The notes beneath the pieces were generated by a model, which worked only from the letters and a program-made list of their open reading frames with translations, did not search any database and had not been told where the DNA came from. Of a DNA stretch of 64,000 nucleotides, positions 24,480 to 30,524 are shown piece by piece. Each line of letters opens with the position of its first letter. The stretch's first letter is position 1. The DNA lies in assembly GCF_014651135.1 (NCBI RefSeq), contig NZ_BMWH01000004.1:339228-403227 (forward strand), in the 5' to 3' direction. A program made the position numbers and the translations under genes. This DNA comes from Streptomyces echinoruber. Lineage in GTDB: Bacteria > Actinomycetota > Actinomycetes > Streptomycetales > Streptomycetaceae.

Positions 24480-24630
24480 TTCCAATGTATTCCACTTATT
24501 GGAATCGACAACCCATACCACCGAGTAACTTGGAACCTAGTTGGAGAAACTTGGAACGGAGGCCGGAGTGACCATGAAGGCCGAGCTCAGGAACATGCCG
24601 ATGTACTGCGACATTGGAATGGATTGGAAT
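24480..24630. promoter_or_regulatory. Operator-like repeat cluster of the immunity region
   Basis: The divergent intergenic DNA holds ATTCCACTTATTGGAAT (24489-24505, an inverted repeat with 5-bp spacer), TTCCAAT at 24480-24486, TTGGAAC at 24530 and 24551, and ATTGGAAT at 24613 and 24623, the last two exactly 10 bp apart. It is also markedly AT-richer than its surroundings. This fits repressor operators overlapping divergent promoters. The sequence ATGCCGATGTAC is also repeated at 24594 and 24629. Confidence 0.75.
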
Positions 24631-25135
24631 GCCGATGTACGCTCGGGTCATGACGGCCGCCCCCGAACCACTCGTCCGGCTCGCGCAGCGCGTCGAGCGC
24701 CGGATCGCCGAACTGGCCCTGGAGTATGCGGAGGTCTGCAGGCGCGCCGGCATCTCGGACGAGACGCTGGGCAAGATCCGCAAGGGCATCAAGGCGCGGG
24801 GGTCGACTTACCTCAAGCTTGAGCGAGCGCTCGAGTGGGCGCCGGGAAGCATCTCAGCCATCCTGGCCGGCGGGGAACCAACGCCGCTTGACACGCACGC
24901 CGACCGGCGGGCCGCCGTGAAGGAGGAGGCGGCCGCGTCCGCAGCACGCTCATCTCTGTCGTCGCGCGAGCTGGAGCTCGTGACGGACCTCGCGGTGTCC
25001 GCAGCAGAGAAGCTCGGGCTCAGCCCCGACGAGGCGCGGGAGGCGTTCCGGCGCGCGCTGGTGCGCATCGAGCAGAACCGCGCCGAGGGGCGCAGTGATC
25101 CACTGGAGAGCCCGCGAAGCCGCCGAGCCGGATAG
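24629..25135 (+). CDS. XRE-like transcriptional regulator (divergent partner of the repressor)
   Basis: About 168 residues. Residues about 15-75 form a variant helix-turn-helix (EYAEVCRRAGISDETLGKIRKGIKARGSTYLKLERALEWAPGS). The C-terminal half is helical (SSRELELVTDLAVSAAEKLGLSPDEAREAFRRAL). Start is uncertain: ATG 24629 lies inside the ATTGGAAT repeats, so the protein may block its own initiation region; ATG 24650 is an alternative. It reads toward the integrase end, so it may be the lysogeny regulator, with the 24235-24477 product as its antagonist. Confidence 0.7.
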   Translation: MPMYARVMTAAPEPLVRLAQRVERRIAELALEYAEVCRRAGISDETLGKIRKGIKARGSTYLKLERALEWAPGSISAILAGGEPTPLDTHADRRAAVKEEAAASAARSSLSSRELELVTDLAVSAAEKLGLSPDEAREAFRRALVRIEQNRAEGRSDPLESPRSRRAG

Positions 25136-25247
25136 ATCACATTTCAATCACATTACATGCAATTGCACGTGACTGCGTCGCTCGTGACCGAAAGTGAACA
25201 TCTCCCCCCACAGATGTCACATACACAGGTCGGGGAGGTGGGTGCGG

Positions 25248-25883
25248 GTGATCAACGTGGGTCAGGTGGTCGCGTCCGTGGCCGCCGGCGCGATGCTGAC
25301 GATCGCGGTCACGCTCGTCGTGCAGGTGTACGGCGGCGGACAGCAGGACTTACCGGACAGCGGGGCCGGGGCGCAGCAAAGCGATGACGCCGTTGGTCGG
25401 GAGTGGAGAATCGATACTGCGGCGCAGCTGATCGAGGATTCTTTCATGCTGCTGCAGGCGCGTACGGGCGAGCAGACGCCCCCGCCGCAGGAGCGCACCC
25501 ACACCACGGGCCAGGCATTCCTGCCGTACGGCGCGGTGGAAGTGCGGCGTAGGGGGCATCTGCGGCTGCTGGTTTTCGGCCGGCCACCAGGCGAGGTGAT
25601 CGCCGGTGCCGCCGGATGGCTCGGCGGCACCGCGCGCGATCCCCGGGTGACTCATACCGGGCGGACACTGAGCGCGGCCGTGGCCGTGGCCGCCATCGTC
25701 ATAGCGGTCTTTGGCCCGGAGCAGGATGCGAACAACCGGCAGGGCGACCCACCCGCCACGGCCACCACGCCGACGTCCTGGACCATGAGCCCGTCGGCAA
25801 GCCTGGGCACCACGGCGCCACCGGGTCAAACGCCGCGGCCAGGGCCGTCGGTGGCGTCGGTGACGCCGGCCGGACCGTGGTGA
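25248..25883 (+). CDS. Membrane protein of unknown function
   Basis: A 211-residue protein, GTG 25248 about 10 bp after GGGGAGG. Two hydrophobic segments (about 5-25, VVASVAAGAMLTIAVTLVV, and about 145-165, AAVAVAAIVIAVF) frame a soluble region. The C-terminus is a disordered Thr/Pro/Ser tail. Its 3' end overlaps the convergent integrase gene by 58 bp. Expression from the lysogen is plausible given its orientation with the divergent regulator. Confidence 0.65.
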   Translation: MINVGQVVASVAAGAMLTIAVTLVVQVYGGGQQDLPDSGAGAQQSDDAVGREWRIDTAAQLIEDSFMLLQARTGEQTPPPQERTHTTGQAFLPYGAVEVRRRGHLRLLVFGRPPGEVIAGAAGWLGGTARDPRVTHTGRTLSAAVAVAAIVIAVFGPEQDANNRQGDPPATATTPTSWTMSPSASLGTTAPPGQTPRPGPSVASVTPAGPW

Positions 25884-27448
25884 GACGCGACCCCGGCCGA
25901 CGGGCGCTTGGGGGTGATGACAATGGTGTCAGGGTCGAGGTGGTAGGCAGCGCCCTTGAGCAGGACGATGTCCATGAGCAGACGTACGATCTCGCGGCGT
26001 CTGCCGATGCTCTTGGATTGCCACACCGCGTAGGCGGCCTCGACGGATCCAGTCTCAAGGAAATCCGCGAGGGGGGTTGCTGCGGTGGCTTCGGCAAGCG
26101 TGCTGCGGATCTTGGCGATCCGCTTGTCGGTGGTCGCCTTGATGGTCTCCAGCATCTCCAGGTCGATGCCGCCGCGCGCGTACGACAGGGAGGCCTGCGT
26201 CTTCTTCTGCTGCAGTTCGGTCATCTCCTGGCGCAGCGCGGCGATGTCAACCCCGGGCCGCGGCGGCTTGATCAGCTCAGCCAGGTCGTCCCGGGACAGG
26301 CGCTCGCAGGCGACTGCCGTGATGTACTCGTCGACCAGCTCGGCGAGTTGATTGCCCTTGTGGCAGGTGTTGCACCGGTAGGTGATGCCCTTGCTGCGCG
26401 AGCCGCCGCGCGCCGTGACCACACCCATGCGGCAGTACCCGCACACGGCGATCTTGGAGACCAGCCACTTCGGCACGTTGCCCGGGGTGGTGACGCGCGC
26501 GGGATCAGTCAGCAGCGTGATCAGCGCCTGCCGGGTCTCCTCCGGGATGATCGGATCGTACGCGCCCCACCTGATCACCTCGCCCCGGTAGACCACGTGC
26601 CCGGAGACGCGCGGGGAGGTGAGGATACGACGGATGGTCTTGCTGTCCCAGCCGCCGTGTTCCACCACCCTGCCCCCGCGCTTGAGCACGCGCCCGTCCG
26701 CCTCGCTCACCGTCTTCACGCCGCGCTTGCGGATACCGGCCAGCAGCTGCGCCATGTTGCCGCCGGTGGCAAGGAGTTCCTCGGCCCAGCGGCGGATCTC
26801 GGCGGCTTCCTCCGGACGGTGCCGGGTCATGTCGAGCACGGGCACGTCGACGTACTCGCGCTCGCTCAGCGGCGCCTTCGGGTTGACGCACTTGCTGCGC
26901 ACCCGGCCGGTCGGCACGCCCCACCCGAAGCGGCGGATCCCCCCGCCGTACGCCCCGGTGCGGGCCTGCCGCTTGCGCGCCAGGGCTACGCGCTCGCCCT
27001 TGTGGCCGGACTCTTTCTGGGCCTGGTTGATGTCCGCGATGAACTCGGCCCGCCCGGAGGCCCGGCTGAGGTGGTACTCGCCGCCCTTCTGGACGGAGAA
27101 CAGGCGCACGCCGTGGGCGCGGAAAAGCTTGATGATGTTCAGCCCTTCCTGCACGTCGCGAGTGAGGCGGTCGGCGTGCCAGACGATGACGACCGCGATC
27201 AGGCCGGCAGCGACGTCCGACAGGAGCCGCAAGAATTCGGGCCGTTCGCGGCCATTGAAGGCCGAGAGGCTGTTGTCCTGGTAGGTCGCGGCGAGCGGGT
27301 GGCCGATCTCCTCGGCGAACTCTTCGTTGTCCTGGTGCTGGGATCCGACACCTTCGGCGGCGCCGAGGTCATCGTTGGAGACACGGGCGTAGTCGACGTT
27401 GAGTCGCTCATTCGGCGAGGTAGCAGTGGTGATGGACATGCTCACCAT
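25826..27448 (-). CDS. int: Large serine recombinase (phage integrase)
   Basis: A 540-residue integrase. The resolvase domain has the nucleophile in YARVSNDD (S24), followed by IVWHADRLTRD and the region typical of serine integrases. A recombinase domain (about 155-280) leads to a zinc ribbon (CGYCRMG ... CNTCHKG) and a coiled coil (LRQEMTELQQKKTQ, about 425-440) that controls directionality in this family. It joins attP and attB without host factors. The gene ends the prophage: its start is about 25 bp from the disrupted MFS gene. ATG 27448 is used; ATG 27439 is also possible. Confidence 0.95.
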   Translation of the reverse strand: MVSMSITTATSPNERLNVDYARVSNDDLGAAEGVGSQHQDNEEFAEEIGHPLAATYQDNSLSAFNGRERPEFLRLLSDVAAGLIAVVIVWHADRLTRDVQEGLNIIKLFRAHGVRLFSVQKGGEYHLSRASGRAEFIADINQAQKESGHKGERVALARKRQARTGAYGGGIRRFGWGVPTGRVRSKCVNPKAPLSEREYVDVPVLDMTRHRPEEAAEIRRWAEELLATGGNMAQLLAGIRKRGVKTVSEADGRVLKRGGRVVEHGGWDSKTIRRILTSPRVSGHVVYRGEVIRWGAYDPIIPEETRQALITLLTDPARVTTPGNVPKWLVSKIAVCGYCRMGVVTARGGSRSKGITYRCNTCHKGNQLAELVDEYITAVACERLSRDDLAELIKPPRPGVDIAALRQEMTELQQKKTQASLSYARGGIDLEMLETIKATTDKRIAKIRSTLAEATAATPLADFLETGSVEAAYAVWQSKSIGRRREIVRLLMDIVLLKGAAYHLDPDTIVITPKRPSAGVASHHGPAGVTDATDGPGRGV

Positions 27449-27629
27449 GATGGTGTCTCAACCCTGCTATGGGAGTGCCCACGGCCGTCGCCTCGAACGC
27501 GATCAGCAGGCAGACGGACACGATCCCGATGCTCAACGCCCGGTACGGACGGCTCAGTACGGTCTCCTGCGGCTCACCGGCGGCCGTGGCGTCGACGACG
27601 GCGGTGTCGTGCGGGGTCAGGGCGCTCAT
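27408..27629 (-). pseudogene. 5' fragment of an MFS transporter gene interrupted by the prophage
   Basis: From ATG 27629 the frame encodes a polar N-terminus and then LSIGIVSVCLLIAFEATAVGT, the characteristic first helix of DHA2-type MFS drug exporters, which normally continues with AMPVAA-like residues. Instead the frame runs into phage DNA (PIAGLRHHHGEH...) and stops at 27408. Only about 52 host codons remain here; the rest should lie beyond the left prophage end. The transporter is inactivated in this lysogen. Confidence 0.85.
27450..27490. other. Inferred right attachment junction (attR-type)
   Basis: The MFS reading frame is normal to EATAVGT and then turns into unrelated sequence close to 27,470-27,476 (GGGAGTGCCC on the plus strand). 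Serine integrases cross over at a 2-bp core inside about 40-50 bp of imperfect inverted symmetry. The exact core cannot be fixed without the other prophage end. Confidence 0.6.
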
Positions 27630-27720
27630 GCCCGCCAGCGTAAGGCCCGTCACTGATATTCGCCCCTGTCGCGGGGCGGACCCGGGCCGGGACTTCGGTC
27701 CTAGGACGAACGCCTGCCGC

Positions 27721-27830
27721 GCGCCTGGTGGATTCGCGCCGCGCGCCTGGTGGATTCGTGCCGCACGTCTGGTGAATTCGTGCCACGCGCCTCGTGGGTT
27801 CGTGCCGCGCGCCACGTGGGTTCGTGCCAC
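27721..27830. repeat. 22-bp tandem repeat, five units
   Basis: Five consecutive 22-bp units, consensus GCGCCTGGTGGATTCGTGCC plus 2 bases, begin at 27721, 27743, 27765, 27787 and 27809; a sixth is degenerate. The unit length is not a multiple of three, so this is not coding. It lies between the MFS gene start and tRNA-Cys. Confidence 0.9.
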
Positions 27831-27980
27831 GCACCCTGCGGACCCGCGCCCTCCGGGCCGGCCGTTCGTGAACGGCGCATGGCAGTCCCGTTGCGGCCCC
27901 CGCCGTGTCCTTGTCCCTCCCCTCCCCCACTGCCTACGGTCGTTTCACCGACGCGGGAACGCATTCCGGGTTCCCGCCCC

Positions 27981-28055
27981 GGCCGTGTGCCCGAGTGGTT
28001 GAGGGACTCGCCTGCAAAGCGAGGTACGCGGGTTCGATTCCCGCCACGGCCTCCA
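27981..28055 (+). tRNA. tRNA-Cys (anticodon GCA)
   Basis: Seven-base acceptor stem GGCCGTG/CACGGCC; D arm with GAGTGGTTGAG; anticodon stem CTCGC/GCGAG enclosing CTGCAAA (anticodon GCA); 4-nt variable loop; T arm GCGGG-TTCGATT-CCCGC; discriminator U followed by an encoded CCA. U73 with GCA is the Cys identity set. It is intact. Confidence 0.95.
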
Positions 28056-28429
28056 TCACCTTGACCAGGCGCGAGGGGGCGGCGCCCGGTCCGCCGAAGG
28101 GGGCGAGGAGCCGGGAACGCCCGCCAACCACCCCACGCCGTGTCAGGGCCTGTCGGCACCTTCCACGTCATGAAAATGTGATTCCGGTCGTCCGGGACTT
28201 CCCGCCTCGCGCACGGTGCCGGCGTCGTGCCGGTGCTCCAACTTGCTTGCTGTGGCGGCGACTTGCAGGTCGTCTCGTGGGGCGGATGCGTCAACTCGCC
28301 GGGTGGGAGGGCAAGAAGAACGTCGTCCGTGGCGTACGGTGCTTGTGGTGAACGTGTGTGCTGCCGCATGTGCGGCGAGCGCGACGCCCTGGGTCGGGGC
28401 CGGGGTCGGAATCGGGATCGGAGCACAGG
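28056..28429. other. Non-coding stretch between tRNA-Cys and the oxidoreductase gene
   Basis: I see no supported gene in these 374 bp. Near the 3' end a short GGGGTCGGAATCGGGATCGG-type repetition precedes the GTG start of the oxidoreductase gene. Confidence 0.5.
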
Positions 28430-29332
28430 GTGAAGGCAGTCCGTTTCAGCCGGTTCGGGGGTCCGGAGGTACTCGAGATCGTGGATCTTCCCGATCCGCA
28501 TCCGGGTCCCGGCCAGGTCCGGATCGCGGTGCGCGCGGCCGGCGTCAACGCGAGCGACTGGAAGAAGCGCGAGGGCCTGATGGGCGGGGAACTCCCGCAG
28601 ACCTTGGGTTACGAGGCGGCGGGCGTCGTCGACGAGCTCGGCGAGGGCGTGACGGACGTGGCCGTCGGCGATCGCGTGTTCGGGTTCTGCGCCGAGGGGG
28701 CGGCCCAGGCCGAGCTGGCCGTGCTGTCCCCCTACGCGCCGATCCCGCCGTCGCTCGACTTCCCCGGCGCCGCGGCGCTGCCGGCCGCCGTCGAGACGGC
28801 CACCCGCACACTCGACCGGCTCGGCGTCGAAAGCGGCGGCACGCTGCTCGTCAACGGCGCCTCCGGAAGCGTCGGCAGTGCCGCGGTCCAGCTCGCCGTG
28901 GTGCGCGGCGCGCGCGTGATCGGCACCGCCGGTCCGGCGAACCACGACTACCTGCGCGCGTTGGGGGCCGAGCCCGTCGCCTACGGCGAGGGCTTCGTGG
29001 AGCGGGTGCGCGCGCTCACTCCCGACGGCGTCGACATGGCGCTCGACGTCGCCGGGAGCGGGGTGCTGCCCGAGCTCATCGAGCTGGCCGGCGGCGCCGG
29101 ACACGTCGTCACGGTCGCCGACTTCGCCGGCGCGCGGGAGCACGGGGTGACGTTCAGCCGCGGGGACGACGGCCGCGCGCTCCACGCGCTCGACGGGATC
29201 GGCGAGCTGATCGAGGCCGGGCGCTTCTCGCTCCCGGTCGCGCGGACCTTCCCGCTCGCCGAGGTCGCCGAGGCGCACCGTGCCGGCGAGGGCGGCCACG
29301 TGCGCGGAAAGCTCGTGCTGCTGGTCGGCTGA
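28430..29332 (+). CDS. NADP-dependent zinc-free MDR oxidoreductase (quinone-oxidoreductase type)
   Basis: A 300-residue medium-chain dehydrogenase/reductase. It begins MKAVRFSRFGGPEVLEI, contains VRAAGVNASDWKKREG and the nucleotide-binding loop NGASGSVGSAAVQLA (about 142-157), and ends VRGKLVLLV, as in NADPH:quinone reductases and alkenal reductases. No zinc-binding Cys/His pattern is present. GTG 28430 follows GGAG. It lies alone between tRNA-Cys and a tRNA-Cys 3' relic, so it may have arrived on an integrated element. Confidence 0.9.
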   Translation: MKAVRFSRFGGPEVLEIVDLPDPHPGPGQVRIAVRAAGVNASDWKKREGLMGGELPQTLGYEAAGVVDELGEGVTDVAVGDRVFGFCAEGAAQAELAVLSPYAPIPPSLDFPGAAALPAAVETATRTLDRLGVESGGTLLVNGASGSVGSAAVQLAVVRGARVIGTAGPANHDYLRALGAEPVAYGEGFVERVRALTPDGVDMALDVAGSGVLPELIELAGGAGHVVTVADFAGAREHGVTFSRGDDGRALHALDGIGELIEAGRFSLPVARTFPLAEVAEAHRAGEGGHVRGKLVLLVG

Positions 29333-29478
29333 CACGGCCGCGACGACCGCACGCGGCCCGTCTCGGTTTCCGCCTTCTTCCCCTCCCCGCGCGGCCGTGC
29401 GGGGCCTGGGCGTTCGCCCCGCCACGACGGCGCTGCGTCCTTACGGGACCGTACGTCGGTGGGCGAGCCGGGCCCGGA

Positions 29479-30105
29479 TCACGCTCCGGGCAGGGGCGGG
29501 CAGACCTGCGAGACGAGGCGGTGCGTGGGTTCGATTCCCGCCGCGGCCTCCTTCGAGGACGCCCGGCGCTGCTCCCGGTGGAGCAGCCAGAGGACGAAGG
29601 CCAGGGTGGAGACGTCCTGGTGCAGCGGGTGGAGGCGGGCTCCCTGCTCGCAGAACGTGAGGAGCGCGCCCGTGGCGCCGTCGAGGACCAGGTGGGTGTC
29701 GTCCGTGAACCGGCCCACGCGGATGAAGCGGTCGGCGGCGGGCGGGAGTTCGCCCGGCTCGAAGATCCCGGGGCGCTCGAACGCGTAGAACTCGGTGAGC
29801 GTCGGCAGCGGTATGTCGGTGTCGGGGCAGATGACGCGGCCGTCCTCCGGCAGACCGGTGTCGCGCAGGAAGCGGCGGGTCGGCTCGTGGGTGAGCGTGA
29901 CGGGGAAGTCGATGTCCTCGAAGCGCACCACACGGCGGGCGCCGAACTCCTGCTCCAGCAGCCGGTACGGCAGGTCCAGCGTCAGGCCGGGGCCGCGGCC
30001 CGGGCCCGTGATCAGCACCGGCGGCCGGCTCGGCACCGGTCTCGTGTCCACTGTGTACGTCCCCCTGATGGCGTCCTCCCTGACGGTGCCGGTCGTGACG
30101 ATCAT
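29479..30105 (-). CDS. SUKH-4 family immunity-like protein, 3' end extended over a tRNA relic
   Basis: A 208-residue protein from ATG 30105. Features of SUKH-4 proteins: THEPTRRFLRDTGLPED, the central FYAFERPGIFEPGELPP, and the C-terminal DVSTLAFVLWLLHRE. SUKH proteins are immunity partners of polymorphic nuclease and deaminase toxins. No toxin gene is adjacent. The last about 25 residues (EAAAGIEPTHRLVSQV...) are simply translation of a decayed tRNA-Cys 3' half, so the original C-terminus was replaced or extended. Confidence 0.75.
   Translation of the reverse strand: MIVTTGTVREDAIRGTYTVDTRPVPSRPPVLITGPGRGPGLTLDLPYRLLEQEFGARRVVRFEDIDFPVTLTHEPTRRFLRDTGLPEDGRVICPDTDIPLPTLTEFYAFERPGIFEPGELPPAADRFIRVGRFTDDTHLVLDGATGALLTFCEQGARLHPLHQDVSTLAFVLWLLHREQRRASSKEAAAGIEPTHRLVSQVCPPLPGA
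29505..29551 (+). repeat. Decayed copy of the tRNA-Cys 3' half
   Basis: Aligns with the tRNA-Cys gene from the anticodon-stem region to GGCCTCC, including GGGTTCGATTCCCGCC. The 5' half is absent, CCA has become CTT, and the anticodon stem no longer pairs, so it cannot be a functional tRNA. With the intact gene at 27981-28055 it brackets 1.45 kb, as attL/attR remnants would. Confidence 0.8.
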
Positions 30106-30524
30106 GCTTCCCCCGTGTGTTCCCGTGCGTTCCCGCACGTCCCCGTGAATCCCCGTGGAGTCCCCGTGCGCCCCGAACACCGGCGCGCGGCGCCCCACTG
30201 ACGGAAACCCTACGCCTCACCACTGACAACGCCCCGCGCGGCGGACGTTCACGTCTCCGTCTGGAAGTCCCTATGAAAGACGCTCAGGCGACCCTCATGT
30301 GTTCCCGCTTCACGAGAATCGCCTTCACTACCCCTCCCCGTCTCCCTCGTCTCCCCCGCCGTCAGCGCCACGGTGCCGGTGCCCGCTTCCCGGCGGCCGT
30401 CGCGCCTGCCGCGTCCGCCGCGAGAACGAACAGCGGGAGCCTCAGGACGAGTTCGCCCACGCCGGGCGGGGCTCGTGGCGAAGCTCGTGGCGGGGCTCCC
30501 GCGGGGAGGGGGCCCGGTGGCCGG
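30106..30524. other. Non-coding stretch
   Basis: This 419-bp stretch between the SUKH-4 start and the molybdoenzyme 3' end has no supported gene. The first part has short CCCCGTG-type repetitions (about 30112-30165). Confidence 0.5.

Larger units (their letters stand above)
1..27475. mobile_element. Integrated HK97-type siphovirus prophage (left end outside window)
   Basis: A leftward-reading phage genome carries integrase, repressor region, many small overlapping accessory genes, HNH endonuclease, terminases, portal, prohead protease, capsid, connector and tail-tube genes. Most neighbouring genes overlap by ATGA, GTGA or TGATG, unlike the host DNA to the right. The right boundary is placed where an MFS transporter reading frame is cut at about 27,470. 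Lysis, tape measure and tail-tip genes would lie left of position 1. Genes are intact where visible, so the prophage may be functional, but this cannot be judged from a partial view. Confidence 0.93.

Noticed and set aside
27721..27830. CRISPR array
   Set aside because: Units are contiguous with no unique spacers and no cas genes are nearby; it is a plain tandem repeat.
27981..28055. tRNA-Cys as the prophage attachment site
   Set aside because: The integrase is a serine type and the interrupted MFS frame lies between the integrase and the tRNA, so the tRNA is outside the prophage.
27701..29425. Long open frame antisense to the oxidoreductase
   Set aside because: High GC opens frames opposite real genes; it runs across the tRNA and the repeats and has no family likeness.
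29505..29551. Second functional tRNA-Cys
   Set aside because: No acceptor 5' strand, D arm or intact anticodon stem; CCA is lost.
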